Source of the DNA: Bacteroidales bacterium
Lineage (GTDB): Bacteria > Bacteroidota > Bacteroidia > Bacteroidales > UBA932
Direction of reading: 5' to 3'
Assembly: GCA_017961345.1 (NCBI GenBank)
Contig: JAGCXP010000032.1
Location: forward strand, 1 to 64,000
Length of the DNA stretch: 64,000 nucleotides
The first letter of the stretch is position 1. Every line of letters starts with the position of its first letter. Positions 50,178-58,911 of the stretch are shown here, in pieces. Both the position numbers and the translations under genes were made by a program. Below the pieces are notes generated by a model. The model saw only the letters and a list, made by a program, of their open reading frames with translations, was not told the DNA's origin and searched no databases.

Positions 50178-51182
50178 CTATACGAGTTGGTCGGCCAGCA
50201 CGATGGCAGCCATGGCTTCCACGATGACGGGGGTACGCAGGGCGAAACAGACATCGTGTCTTCCCGGGACGGACAATTTCGTCATCTTGTCAGTCACGAA
50301 GTTGAGGGTATTCTGTTCCTTGGCGATGCTGGAAGTGGGTTTGAAGGCCACACGGAAAACGATGTCCTCGCCGTTGCTGATGCCGCCGTTGATGCCGCCG
50401 GCTCCGTTTTTGACGGGGCGTCCGTCCGGTCCGAAGGGATCGTTGTGCTCGCTTCCTTTCATGGCCGATGCCTTGAATCCGTCACCGAATTCAATGCCGC
50501 GGACGCCGGGAATGGCGAAAATGGCGTGGGAAATGCGGGATTCCAACGAATCGAAGAAGGGTTCGCCGAGTCCGACGGGCACTTCACTCACGGTGCATTC
50601 CACGACAGCGCCCAGCGAATCTCCTTCGGCCTCGGCCGTTTCGAGGGCTTTGCGCCAGCGGTTGTCGTCTCCTTTGGGAATGCCCCCCAGTTCGATAATC
50701 TTGGCGTGGATGGCGCAGGGCTGTTCGTTCCCTTCCGCTTCCACCTGCGAGGCAATGATTTTCTTGGCCACGACGCCGGCGGCTACAATCGGCAGGGTGA
50801 GCCGGCCGGAGAAATGGCCGCCGCCGCGCGGGTCGTTGCAACTGTCAAACTTCACGTCCGCGACAAAATCCGCGTGCCCGGGACGGGGCACCTGGGCGAG
50901 GAGTTCGTAGTCGCTGCTGCGGGTGTTGGTGTTCTTGAAAAGGATGGCGAGCGGAGCGCCGGTGGTCTGCCCTTCATAGATGCCGCTCAGCAACTGAGGG
51001 ATGTCCGCCTCAATCCGCGGAGTCGTGCCTTTTGCACCGCTTTTGCGTCGCTTGATGTCGCTTTCGAAATCTTCCGCGGCGAGGGGAATGCCGGCGGGAA
51101 CGCCGTCGAGGACGACGCCGATGGCTTCTCCATGGGATTCGCCGAAGATGGAGACGATGAAATTTCTACCGAATGTATTCAT
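50178..51182 (-). CDS. aroC: Chorismate synthase
   Basis: A 334-aa FMN-dependent enzyme making chorismate from EPSP. Signatures are NTFGRNFIVSIFGESHG at the start, then GRTTGAP-like GQTTGAPLA, RPGHAD, and RGGGHFSGRLT, with the C-terminal RHD. The start at 51182 is chosen at the conserved MNTFG. It overlaps the upstream aroD-aroA fusion by 17 bp and is followed by fur. Confidence 0.95.
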   Translation of the reverse strand: MNTFGRNFIVSIFGESHGEAIGVVLDGVPAGIPLAAEDFESDIKRRKSGAKGTTPRIEADIPQLLSGIYEGQTTGAPLAILFKNTNTRSSDYELLAQVPRPGHADFVADVKFDSCNDPRGGGHFSGRLTLPIVAAGVVAKKIIASQVEAEGNEQPCAIHAKIIELGGIPKGDDNRWRKALETAEAEGDSLGAVVECTVSEVPVGLGEPFFDSLESRISHAIFAIPGVRGIEFGDGFKASAMKGSEHNDPFGPDGRPVKNGAGGINGGISNGEDIVFRVAFKPTSSIAKEQNTLNFVTDKMTKLSVPGRHDVCFALRTPVIVEAMAAIVLADQLV

Positions 51183-53274
51183 ATTGCTTGAAGCTTTCGT
51201 TAAAGCCCGGGAACGATTTTTCCACGCAGGCCTCGTTGTCAATGAGAATGGGACTGTCGGCGCCCAGGGATGCTACGCGAAGGGCCATCACCATGCGGTG
51301 GTCGTCGCAGGAGGTGTATGCCCCTCCGTGCAAAAGCTTGCCGGAAAGCAGGCGCTGGGAAAGCGTCATGCCTTCGATGACCATTTCGTCGCCCTCCGTA
51401 TGCACGGGAACGCCCATTTTCGTGAGCATTTCCGTAATGGCTACGGCCCGGTTGCTCTCTTTGTGGGCCAGGCGGCCCACTCCGCCAATCCGGCTCTGTC
51501 CGCCGCAAAATGCGGCCAGTACGGCCAGGATGGGGAAGAGGTCGGGACAATGGGTGGCATCCAGAACGAAGGGGTGCAGGGGTGCCCGCTGGACAATGAT
51601 TTCTCCCTGGGCTCCGTCCAGTTGGGACAGGCAGGCGCCGCAGTCCATCAGCACGTCCATAATGCCCAGGTCTGCTTGCAGGGAGGAAGTATCCAGCCCT
51701 TTGAGGCTGAGGGGGGCGGCGTTTCCAAGGGCTTTGCCTGCCCCGGCACCGAAGATGGCTCCGGCGACCAGGAAATTGGCGGCGGCGCTCCAGTCGCCTT
51801 CGAGCGTCATGTTGCAGGCGCGGTAACGGCCGCCGCCCTTGATTTTGAAGAGGATGCCGCTGCAAAGGTCCCAGTCACCCCCGCTTTCGGCAAATTCTTT
51901 TCCGCCGAGCATTTCGTTGCCGATGGTGATGCCGAAGTGGCGCAGGACGTCGAGGGTAATATACAGGTAGGGGATGCTCTTGGGCTCGCTGACCGAAAGT
52001 GTGGTATTCTTTTCGCCTAGGGGCAGCGCCATCAGAAGGCCCGAAATGAGTTGCGAGCCGTGCCTTCCCGACACATCCACGCGTCCGGCTCCCAGGGGGC
52101 CCTTGACCTCCAGAGGAACCTGCTCGCCGCATGTGGCCCCGAAGGCGTCCATCAGATCCTTCGCACCGGAAAGAGGGCGTTTCAGCAGGGTTTTCTCCCC
52201 TTCGATCCGCACCGTTTCCGTGGATAGTTGGGCGCAGAGGGGAATCATCAGGCGCGTAAGCAGGCCGGATTCGCCGGTGTGCAAATGCTGAAGGGAGAGG
52301 CCGCCTTTCGTGGCGCCGATGCCTTCGATGACAAGGGTTTCGCCCGTGCTTTCTTCCGTCGTCTCGTCGCAAGCGGCTTTTCGCTCGATCCTGGCGCCCA
52401 ATGCGGCCGCTGCCTTGAGCGCGGCTTCGTTGTCGCTGCAGGGGGTGTAGCCTTCGAGCGTGGAAACGCCTTCGGAGAGGGCGGCGGCGACGATGGCCCG
52501 CTGCGCGAAACTTTTCGAGCAGGGGATGGCGGGGGAGATGCTCTGAAGGGGCGTTCGGCCTTCATCCTGCGGAAGGAATCCCCCTTCCGGACGGTTTGTC
52601 CTCGCGGCAGCGGCCCTATCATAAAGCGCGGCGCACATGTCGGAATAGCGCCATTGGCCCGGCGCGGTGGCCTCCTCTTCAGAGAGGGCGGCGTAGGTGT
52701 AGGGTGCGCCCTTTTTGAGGCACTCGAGGCGGGAGTCGCTGCCCTCCTGTCCCATCGCAAAGGCGATGAGTTCAATCGGAGCGGGATGCTCTTCACCGTT
52801 CCAGACAGCCTCCTCGTAGAGGGAGAGCACCCGGGCGGCGTCTTCCGCGCTATGGGCGGTCGTGACGATTTTGACGGTCTCGGCGCCGTGGTAACGGCAT
52901 TTGCCGACCATCTCCTTGAGCGCTTCGAGCGAAGGGGTTCCTTCAAAATCGTGATAGGAGCGGATGAAACGGGTGCCGTATTCGCGGGCAACGCTCCGGA
53001 TGGAGTTCGCCATGGGTTTTGGAGCCTCGATTTCCACGTCCACATAGGTGGCGCCGGCTTTGACGGCGAGGGTGAGACGCTTCTGGGCGATGGCTACCGT
53101 GATTTCCCCGCCGATGCGGCAGGTGGCGACGGTGGGAGTGTCTCCGGAAAAGACGTCGTCGATTTCTTCCGGGGTCAGATCGCAGCGGTCGAGGCGGATT
53201 TCCGCCATTTCCACCCGGGAAAGAATTTCCCGGATTTCGCTGCCGTTTTGGTTCTGTATGCTGGCGCAGATCAT
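51166..53274 (-). CDS. Fusion: type I 3-dehydroquinate dehydratase + EPSP synthase
   Basis: A 702-aa bifunctional protein. Residues 1-225 are AroD type I: EMAEIRLDR, catalytic His108 in SYHDFEGTP and Schiff-base Lys135 in VKIVTTAHS. Residues about 245-702 are AroA: SKSFAQRA with Lys254, GESGLLTRLM, SSQ/GSQ-like HGSQLISGLLMALP, and the C-terminal DDHRM. The two domains catalyse steps 3 and 6 of the shikimate pathway, so they do not pass a product directly. No shikimate dehydrogenase or kinase is in this operon. It lies 61 bp downstream of aroB and overlaps aroC by 17 bp. Confidence 0.93.
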   Translation of the reverse strand: MICASIQNQNGSEIREILSRVEMAEIRLDRCDLTPEEIDDVFSGDTPTVATCRIGGEITVAIAQKRLTLAVKAGATYVDVEIEAPKPMANSIRSVAREYGTRFIRSYHDFEGTPSLEALKEMVGKCRYHGAETVKIVTTAHSAEDAARVLSLYEEAVWNGEEHPAPIELIAFAMGQEGSDSRLECLKKGAPYTYAALSEEEATAPGQWRYSDMCAALYDRAAAARTNRPEGGFLPQDEGRTPLQSISPAIPCSKSFAQRAIVAAALSEGVSTLEGYTPCSDNEAALKAAAALGARIERKAACDETTEESTGETLVIEGIGATKGGLSLQHLHTGESGLLTRLMIPLCAQLSTETVRIEGEKTLLKRPLSGAKDLMDAFGATCGEQVPLEVKGPLGAGRVDVSGRHGSQLISGLLMALPLGEKNTTLSVSEPKSIPYLYITLDVLRHFGITIGNEMLGGKEFAESGGDWDLCSGILFKIKGGGRYRACNMTLEGDWSAAANFLVAGAIFGAGAGKALGNAAPLSLKGLDTSSLQADLGIMDVLMDCGACLSQLDGAQGEIIVQRAPLHPFVLDATHCPDLFPILAVLAAFCGGQSRIGGVGRLAHKESNRAVAITEMLTKMGVPVHTEGDEMVIEGMTLSQRLLSGKLLHGGAYTSCDDHRMVMALRVASLGADSPILIDNEACVEKSFPGFNESFKQYEYIR

Positions 53275-53335
53275 GCGTAGGAATTCATGCTGAGGGTTTT
53301 TCCTGTCGAGGATACAACTCGTTCGGGCTGGCTCG

Positions 53336-54382
53336 TTAGGACTCGAAAGCGCGGATGGCTTCGGAGATGCTGAGATCTTTGATGACGGCCTCGCCGATGT
53401 CCTTCAAGAGCACGAAATGGATGATATTTCCCTCGGCTTTCTTGTCGGTGCGGGCCGCCTTGAGCACTTCCTTGGGTGTGTAGGGGCAACGGATGTTGAG
53501 GCCGCAGGCGAGGAAATCATCCCGCAGGCGGTCGGGCAGATTTTCTTCACACAAACCGAGTCGGTAGGAGAGGCGGGCGGCCATCAGGATGCCCATCGCA
53601 ACGGCTTCCCCGTGGGGAATGGGATGGGGTTTACGAAACCAGCTGCATTTCTGCGAGAGATGTTCGATGCCGTGGGCGAAGGTATGGCCCAGATTGAGGG
53701 TGCGTCGGAGGCCTTTTTCGTAGAGGTCTTCCGACACGACTTTTTCCTTGACGCTGACCGCGTGACGGATGTGCGGGAGCAGGAGGGTGGCATCCTGGTA
53801 CAGGGTGGAAGAGTTGATGCCGCTGAAGTAGGCGACGGCCTTTTCATAGGCGCTGCCCTCATTGCTGAGCAGGCAGGCTTTCAGCAGCTCGGATACGCCT
53901 TCGCGGAAAACAGGCTCGGGAAGCGTTTTCAAAAAAGCCGGGCAAATGTAGGTAAAATCGGGCTCGACGATGGTTCCGAGCATGTTTTTGTACTTTTTGA
54001 AATTCACCCCGGTCTTGCCACCCAGCGCGGCGTCCACCTGGGCAAGCAGGGTCGTGGGCACATAGGCCGCCTTGACGCCCCGCTTGTAGATGCTGGCTGC
54101 GAAACCTACGACATCCGTGGTGATGCCCCCGCCGATGGCCAGGACGGTCGCTCCGCGGTCCGCCCCCTTGTCCAGCAGCCAGGCGCAAATCTTTTCAACC
54201 GTTCTGAGTTCTTTGTATTCCTCGCAGGCTTCCATCATCAATACGGGAATTTTTTTCCCGCCCTGGCAGCGTCCCAGCGAATCGGCGATGGATTTTACGT
54301 GTTTGTCACAGACCGCAAACACCTCGCTTCTTTGTGCGAGAAGTTCGTTCAGTTGATCGATGCTATCTGAAAAAAGAGTCAT
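53336..54382 (-). CDS. aroB: 3-dehydroquinate synthase
   Basis: A 348-aa NAD- and metal-dependent enzyme, the second shikimate-pathway step. Motifs are AIGGGITTDVVGFAAS (NAD-binding), VPTTLLAQVDAALGGKTGVN, and metal-binding residues in REGVSELLKA, LNLGHTFAHGIE and PHGEAVAMG. It is the first gene of the minus-strand operon aroB, aroD-aroA, aroC, fur, miaA, with a consensus promoter upstream. Confidence 0.95.
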   Translation of the reverse strand: MTLFSDSIDQLNELLAQRSEVFAVCDKHVKSIADSLGRCQGGKKIPVLMMEACEEYKELRTVEKICAWLLDKGADRGATVLAIGGGITTDVVGFAASIYKRGVKAAYVPTTLLAQVDAALGGKTGVNFKKYKNMLGTIVEPDFTYICPAFLKTLPEPVFREGVSELLKACLLSNEGSAYEKAVAYFSGINSSTLYQDATLLLPHIRHAVSVKEKVVSEDLYEKGLRRTLNLGHTFAHGIEHLSQKCSWFRKPHPIPHGEAVAMGILMAARLSYRLGLCEENLPDRLRDDFLACGLNIRCPYTPKEVLKAARTDKKAEGNIIHFVLLKDIGEAVIKDLSISEAIRAFES

Positions 54383-54408
54383 ATCCGGTAGGGTTTGATA
54401 CAGGATTG

Positions 54409-54439
54409 CAAAGATACGAAATCAATTTGAATCGTTCAA
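54409..54439 (-). promoter_or_regulatory. Promoter of the aroB operon
   Basis: Minus strand TTG (54437-54439), a 20-bp spacer and TATCTTTG (54409-54416), 26 bp before the aroB ATG. Confidence 0.7.
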
Positions 54440-54441
54440 AT

Positions 54442-55080
54442 TTAGAACAAAACGTTCTGCTCAAAAAACTCGGCGTAACGACGGTTGTGAAGGTCGGAGC
54501 CGACAAACTCGTACATTCCGGCAGCGTCCAACATCTTCGCCCGCTCCATCGCCGCGCCGCCATAGAAGCCCTCCTTGGAGCCGAGGTTTCGCTGGAAACA
54601 GACGCCCAGTTCTTTGAGGCGGTGATAATCCTCGTCCTCCATGTAGAGATAGCGTTCTGGGTGGGCCAGCACGGGTTGGTAGCCTTCATCGAGCAGTTTT
54701 TTCATTTCATCCGCAGGGACGACGTCTCCCACCTTGGACGGGTCCCGGATGGGCAGTTCGAGCAGCAGGTGCTTGCCTTCCCAGGGCAGCAACCATCCGT
54801 TTTCCCGCACGATGGGCCAGGTCTGCGGGATCAGCCGATACTCCATCGAAGGAACCAGGTCCAGGGGAATGCCCGTGCGGGAGAGCGCTTCGCGAAGAAG
54901 ATCGCAGGCCGCGTTCACGCTATCCGGCGTGTTTCGGAAGGAAAATGAACTGTGGGAGGTGCAAATCGCCCGCTCATAGCCGAATTCCACCAGTTTCCCC
55001 GCCAGAAAAACAGCTTCTTCCAGCGTTTGCGCCCCGTCGTCAATTCCGGGTAAAATATGACAGTGGCAATCGATTTTCAT
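54442..55080 (-). CDS. CpsB/YwqE-type PHP-family tyrosine phosphatase
   Basis: A 212-aa metal-dependent phosphatase of the PHP superfamily. The N-terminal DCHCHILPGIDDGAQ, CTSHSSFSF, LLLELPI, the HPERY block and the C-terminal GSDLHNR carry the metal ligands. Relatives dephosphorylate tyrosine kinases controlling capsule or exopolysaccharide. No kinase or capsule genes adjoin here. The start is set at MKIDCHCH (55080), after the -7 box. Confidence 0.9.
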   Translation of the reverse strand: MKIDCHCHILPGIDDGAQTLEEAVFLAGKLVEFGYERAICTSHSSFSFRNTPDSVNAACDLLREALSRTGIPLDLVPSMEYRLIPQTWPIVRENGWLLPWEGKHLLLELPIRDPSKVGDVVPADEMKKLLDEGYQPVLAHPERYLYMEDEDYHRLKELGVCFQRNLGSKEGFYGGAAMERAKMLDAAGMYEFVGSDLHNRRYAEFFEQNVLF

Positions 55081-55095
55081 AGTACAATCCCTTTG

Positions 55096-55103
55096 CAAAG
55101 ATA
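55096..55103 (-). promoter_or_regulatory. -7 box of the PHP phosphatase gene
   Basis: TATCTTTG on the minus strand, 15 bp before the ATG at 55080; it excludes the longer frame to 55098. Confidence 0.5.
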
Positions 55104-55118
55104 GTTTTTTATTGGCAT

Positions 55119-55780
55119 ATGAAATTCCATTCTCTGTTAAAATGTGCCGTGGCGGCGATGGCCGCCTGCTGCGCCATACTTTCCTGTTCCAAGGACAATG
55201 CGGGTTCCGCGGATGGGAAAAAAGACGAACCGCAGAAGCGTGACCGCGCGCGTTATACCGTTCTTATCTATGGAAATGCGGGCGCAAGGATGGATCACGT
55301 GATCGAGGGGACCTGGGAACAGCTCCAACCGATGCTGAATGCACGACCGATGTGCGTGTGCTTGTGGTGTATAAATATGGCACAATAGAAGAAAAGCCCG
55401 GAGATTTTCAGGCCAAGTATGGTCAGAAGGGCGACTTCATGCAGTTCGAGCTGACCAGCGCGACCGACCTCACGAAACTGCACGATGAGGCGGCCATTCC
55501 CCTGCCGAAGTATCAGTTATACGATTCCATGTGCCTGGCTGCCGACCTGGATTACATCAAAGAGGTTGCTCCGGCCGACAATTATATTCTTGTGCTGTGG
55601 GGACACGGGGGCGGCTTTGACATTGTTCACGACCGGCCGGACAATATGCTGACCAAAGGTGTTTTGTATGATGAAACGCTGGACGGCAAGGCGCTGAATA
55701 TGTATCAGTTGGCCGATGCGGATATGACTTGGGATCTTCTGAAAGGAGTTCTTGAAAGAGCCAAACACCCCCAGCAATAA
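55119..55780 (+). pseudogene. Clostripain-like (C11) cysteine peptidase, frameshifted and truncated
   Basis: The first frame (55119-55388) gives a lipoprotein signal ending ILSC, then YTVLIYGNAGARMDHVIEG and LQPMLNA before it runs off into unrelated residues. The second frame, in register from about 55343, continues with TDVRVLVVYKYG and includes LVLWGHGGGFD, where the clostripain catalytic His lies, then DETLDGKALN. A one-base shift near 55336-55345 separates them. The frame stops at 55780 before the expected DxCxM catalytic Cys region and the rest of the peptidase. It is therefore a decayed gene; a short secreted remnant could still be made. Confidence 0.75.
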
Positions 55781-55821
55781 GATCCTAAGCAAAAATTTTT
55801 CGGCAATCGAAAAAAGATACG

Positions 55822-55829
55822 TATCTTTG
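55822..55829 (+). promoter_or_regulatory. -7 box of tRNA-Leu
   Basis: TATCTTTG, 41 bp before the mature tRNA 5' end. Confidence 0.5.
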
Positions 55830-55870
55830 CGCCCTGTTGAGACTTCCCGAGAGGGACTACCGCTCTATAG

Positions 55871-55952
55871 GCCCGGGTGGCGGAATCGGTAGACGCGCTG
55901 GTCTCAAACACCAGTGCCGCAAGGCGTGCCGGTTCGAGACCGGCCCCGGGTA
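55871..55952 (+). tRNA. tRNA-Leu(CAA)
   Basis: An 82-nt class II tRNA. Acceptor GCCCGGG pairs with CCCGGGT (55945-55951, last pair G-U) with discriminator A. The anticodon stem CTGGT/ACCAG has loop CTCAAAC with anticodon CAA, followed by a long variable arm (TGCCGCAAGGCG) and T arm GCCGG-TTCGAGA-CCGGC (55928-55944). CCA is not encoded. It reads UUG leucine codons. Confidence 0.95.
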
Positions 55953-55953
55953 C

Positions 55954-55984
55954 AAAAAAGACCGGTTCGAAACCGGTCTTTTTT
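55954..55984. terminator. Bidirectional terminator after tRNA-Leu
   Basis: AAAAAAGACCGGTT (55954-55967) and AACCGGTCTTTTTT (55971-55984) form a perfect 14-bp stem with CGA loop, with U-tracts in both directions. It ends the tRNA on the plus strand and the GH11 gene on the minus strand. Its core closely resembles the tRNA T arm. Confidence 0.85.
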
Positions 55985-55992
55985 GTATTCCG

Positions 55993-57039
55993 TCAGAATT
56001 TTCCGTCGCTAAAAAAGAGATAGGTGCAATCCAGCTCGCCGGAGCCGCCGCCGGCTTCGATCAGGTACTTGACCTCGTAAATTTTTCCCATCCGCATTCC
56101 AAGACTTTCCCATTGTTTGAAATGGGCGCAGACGTCGATGTGGCCGCTTTGGCGAGCGCTCCGTCGGACAGAAAAATACTGAGGGAAAGTGGCAGTGCCG
56201 ACAATGCAGGGCTGCTGAATCCGGGTGTTCTGGTAAATTTCGTATATATCGCCGTCAACGGTGAATTGACCTTTTTTTTGACCTAGGAGATTGGCTCCCG
56301 GTTTGTTAAACCAGTCGTCCACAATATAGTATTCGACGAGGGGATCTAACGTCCATCCGTACACACCGATGTAATTATAGCCTCCGGCAGAACCCTTCTT
56401 GCTATGCTTGAAATAGCAGTCATACTGCATAGTATCATATGTCACGCGGGTATCCATGCCATATGAATATCCGACGCGCGCGAGAAAATCACTCGTACCG
56501 CTCCAGACGGCTGTGAAAGTGCCGTTGTCGTAATAGGTCATAGAATTGTTCCCGCCCTGATACCAGATCTCACCCTGCCAACCGTTATTGCCAATCGAAA
56601 AGGTCGTGGAAGAGTTGTTCTGCCCGTGTGTCAATTTGCTGTTGCCGACGTGTCCCATCTCGTCCTTGCCGGGGTCGCGGTCATTCACGCTGATCGCAAC
56701 CTTGCCGGAAAGCGTGCCCGCCGTTGCCGAAATCTCGCAGTTTCCACTGCCTGTCGCGAGAACCTTTCCCTGGTCATTCACCTTTGCGACCGATGGATTC
56801 GAGGAACTCCAGACGACATCCTCCACTTTGGCATTCCCGGATGAATGATTGGCTTTGAGCGTAAATTTCTCTCCTACCAGTACGGCCGATTGGGGCGCAT
56901 CGGTGATGATAATTCCATTATCCACCAGCTGGCCGGCAGCCGCCGAGCCGGAAGCACCCGCGGGTACTTCCTTCTTACCGCAGCCCGTCGAAATCAATGC
57001 CAGGGCCGCCAGGGCAATCAATGCAAATTTTCTGTTCAT
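55993..57039 (-). CDS. GH11 endo-1,4-beta-xylanase lipoprotein with Ig-like (Big_2) domain
   Basis: A 348-aa lipoprotein (signal ending ISTGC, Cys20). A bacterial Ig-like Big_2 domain lies at about 45-119 (VWSSSNPSVAKVNDQGKV). A GH11 jelly-roll catalytic domain (about 140-345) has nucleophile Glu236 in DPLVEYYIVD, the thumb region TRIQQPCIVGTATF, YFSVR, and acid/base Glu328 in YLIEAG. GH11 enzymes cut the xylan backbone. As a lipoprotein it is cell-bound, perhaps on the surface. The usual PSIxG thumb reads PCIVG. Xylan use fits the carbohydrate-esterase-like and GH3 genes in the window. Confidence 0.92.
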   Translation of the reverse strand: MNRKFALIALAALALISTGCGKKEVPAGASGSAAAGQLVDNGIIITDAPQSAVLVGEKFTLKANHSSGNAKVEDVVWSSSNPSVAKVNDQGKVLATGSGNCEISATAGTLSGKVAISVNDRDPGKDEMGHVGNSKLTHGQNNSSTTFSIGNNGWQGEIWYQGGNNSMTYYDNGTFTAVWSGTSDFLARVGYSYGMDTRVTYDTMQYDCYFKHSKKGSAGGYNYIGVYGWTLDPLVEYYIVDDWFNKPGANLLGQKKGQFTVDGDIYEIYQNTRIQQPCIVGTATFPQYFSVRRSARQSGHIDVCAHFKQWESLGMRMGKIYEVKYLIEAGGGSGELDCTYLFFSDGKF

Positions 57040-57058
57040 ATCGGTGTCGAGGTATTTT

Positions 57059-57904
57059 TTATAAATGGGACTGTCCGCTCAGGCGCGAAATGCGTTTGAG
57101 GCAGAAGACAAGGATTCCGGCCGCTGCCGCCAGCAGGACGAAATACCAGCCCTTGGACGGGAACAGGTCCCAGAAGGTGGTCTCCGCATCCCAGCCGGGA
57201 AGGCGCATCAGCAGGACGCTGCTGAGGTTGTTGACGGCATGCATCAGCATCGTCAGTTTCAGCGAACCGGTCTTATAATAGACAAAGCCCAGCAGCAGCG
57301 CCAGGAGGACGGCGGGGAGTCCCTGCCAGAGATTGGCGTGAATCAGGCCGAAAACGAGGGCGGACAGCGCAATGGCCCAGGCGGGACGCATTTTTCCGAG
57401 CAGCCCCCGGAGAATGATGCCGCGGCAGAGCCATTCTTCGAAAAACGGGGCGAAGACCACCGTGCACAGAATGCAGGCCCACAGCGGCCCTTCGGAAAGT
57501 ATTTTCAGGGCTTCCTGCAGGCTCTCGGGCATGGGAGGAAGGAGCTGGCTGATGGGGTCGCAGAGGATGGCGGCGGAAAGGATGGACAGAACGGCCGTCA
57601 ACGCGACGGGCCATTTCCAATACTCGCTTCGGTCCAGGGGCTTGGGCTCGATACGGAACTGATTGCGTTTGCTCATCGCCGACGCGTAGAGCATCGAAGG
57701 AATGAAGAGCAGGGGATAAGAAATCAACTGGATGTAAATCGGCGCGAAACCGGCGCGATTGAGGGAAATCGTCACGCCTGCGCTCAGAATGAGCCCGGCG
57801 ATCAGCAGAATGCCCACCCACATAAAATCAATCCACCCCGGAATGAACCAGTCATACGGGGTGAAAAGATCGAAGGAGGGGGAAGAAGGTCTTCTCCGTA
57901 CCAT
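57059..57904 (-). CDS. CPBP-family intramembrane metalloprotease
   Basis: A 281-aa polytopic membrane protein of the CAAX/Rce1-like CPBP family. The catalytic motifs are FFEEWLCRG (EExxxR), FGLIHANLW, and HAVNN near the C-terminus, set among about eight membrane segments. Bacterial members are linked to protein maturation or bacteriocin self-immunity; no substrate is evident. The start at 57904 is 2 bp after the upstream nucleotidyltransferase stop, so the two are co-transcribed. Confidence 0.88.
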   Translation of the reverse strand: MVRRRPSSPSFDLFTPYDWFIPGWIDFMWVGILLIAGLILSAGVTISLNRAGFAPIYIQLISYPLLFIPSMLYASAMSKRNQFRIEPKPLDRSEYWKWPVALTAVLSILSAAILCDPISQLLPPMPESLQEALKILSEGPLWACILCTVVFAPFFEEWLCRGIILRGLLGKMRPAWAIALSALVFGLIHANLWQGLPAVLLALLLGFVYYKTGSLKLTMLMHAVNNLSSVLLMRLPGWDAETTFWDLFPSKGWYFVLLAAAAGILVFCLKRISRLSGQSHL

Positions 57905-57906
57905 AT

Positions 57907-58836
57907 CTACTGATAGAGCGGGGAGGGATACACACCTTTGTCCACCAGTTCCTGGAATTTGGCGACGACGGCGGGACGGTCTTCCTTGTAGGTGACGCCG
58001 AACCACTGGCAAGGGGTGGCGAGGAGTTCGGTCTTCGCGCTACCGTCCTTGATCATGCAGTCAATGGCGTAGGGAATGTAGAATTCGGCCTTCAGCTCGT
58101 TGATGTTCTTGACAATAAAGTCGGCGAAAATCTTTTCGCTCTTGGCGAAATAATCGGGCGTGAAACCCCACATGTTCATGGAGCAGAGCGCCTTGTCGTC
58201 AATCTCCACGCGTTCGCCCTTGGCATTGTCTCCGTGAATCTTGCCGTCCGCTTCGCGCATAATCTTGTGGTGCTCCTCGACGTGGGTGAGGATGCCATTT
58301 GCATCCGCGCTGCCGATGCCACGGCTGACGCCGCCGCTCTCGGAGAGGGTGTTCTTGAGCTCGAAGCCGATCAGGGAATAGCAGGCCGTGCTGCCTTCGT
58401 GTGCGCGCAGCCAGTCGGCCAGAATCTTGAAGGACTCCTTGCCGTAGTAGTCGTCTCCGTTGATGACGGCGAAGGGCTCCTTGATGACATCCTTGGCCAT
58501 TAGGACGGCGTGGGCGGTACCCCAGGGTTTTTCACGCTCGGGGTTGAGCGTCAGACCGGCGGGAATCTTGTCCAGTTCCTGCGTGACGAAATCGAAGGCG
58601 AGGGGAGTGCCGTCAATGCATTTGACGCCTTTGTATTTTTCGCGGACATGTTTTTCCATATCAGCGCGGAAATACTCGCGGACGATATAGACCACCTTGC
58701 CGAAACCGGCTTCTACGGCGTCGTGAATGGAATAGTCGATGATGGTTTCACCGTTGGGGCCGAGGCCGTCCATCTGCTTGAGGCCGCCATAGCGGCTGCC
58801 CATGCCGGCAGCGAGAACTAAAAGGGTAGGTTTCAT
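57907..58836 (-). CDS. Nucleotidyltransferase family protein (sugar-1-phosphate type)
   Basis: A 309-aa protein whose N-terminus LLVLAAGMGSRYGGLKQMDGLG is the NTP-transferase signature (LxxGxGxR...K), with VINGDDYYGKE as the metal-binding Asp region. Enzymes of this type activate sugar phosphates with nucleoside triphosphates; the exact sugar is unknown. The start MKPTLLV is preferred over an ATG 33 bp upstream. It is divergent from the ftsB-like gene with overlapping promoters. Confidence 0.85.
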   Translation of the reverse strand: MKPTLLVLAAGMGSRYGGLKQMDGLGPNGETIIDYSIHDAVEAGFGKVVYIVREYFRADMEKHVREKYKGVKCIDGTPLAFDFVTQELDKIPAGLTLNPEREKPWGTAHAVLMAKDVIKEPFAVINGDDYYGKESFKILADWLRAHEGSTACYSLIGFELKNTLSESGGVSRGIGSADANGILTHVEEHHKIMREADGKIHGDNAKGERVEIDDKALCSMNMWGFTPDYFAKSEKIFADFIVKNINELKAEFYIPYAIDCMIKDGSAKTELLATPCQWFGVTYKEDRPAVVAKFQELVDKGVYPSPLYQ

Positions 58837-58852
58837 TTTTCTTATGGTTTTG

Positions 58853-58884
58853 TTGTTGAATTTGTGCAAATTTAGTTATTTTTG
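58853..58884 (+). promoter_or_regulatory. Promoter of the FtsB/DivIC-like gene
   Basis: TTG at 58853-58855 (21-bp spacer) or 58856-58858 (18 bp), then TATTTTTG (58877-58884), 27 bp before the ATG at 58912. Confidence 0.55.
58867..58874 (-). promoter_or_regulatory. -7 box of the nucleotidyltransferase gene
   Basis: TAAATTTG on the minus strand, 30 bp before the ATG at 58836. It lies between the -33 and -7 of the opposite promoter, so the two cannot be occupied together. Confidence 0.5.
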
Positions 58885-58911
58885 CGGAACAAATGTTATT
58901 TCCCGAAGAGA

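Noticed and set aside
55336..55352. Programmed frameshift joining the two clostripain frames
   Set aside because: There is no slippery heptamer or downstream structure, and even the joined product lacks the catalytic Cys region.
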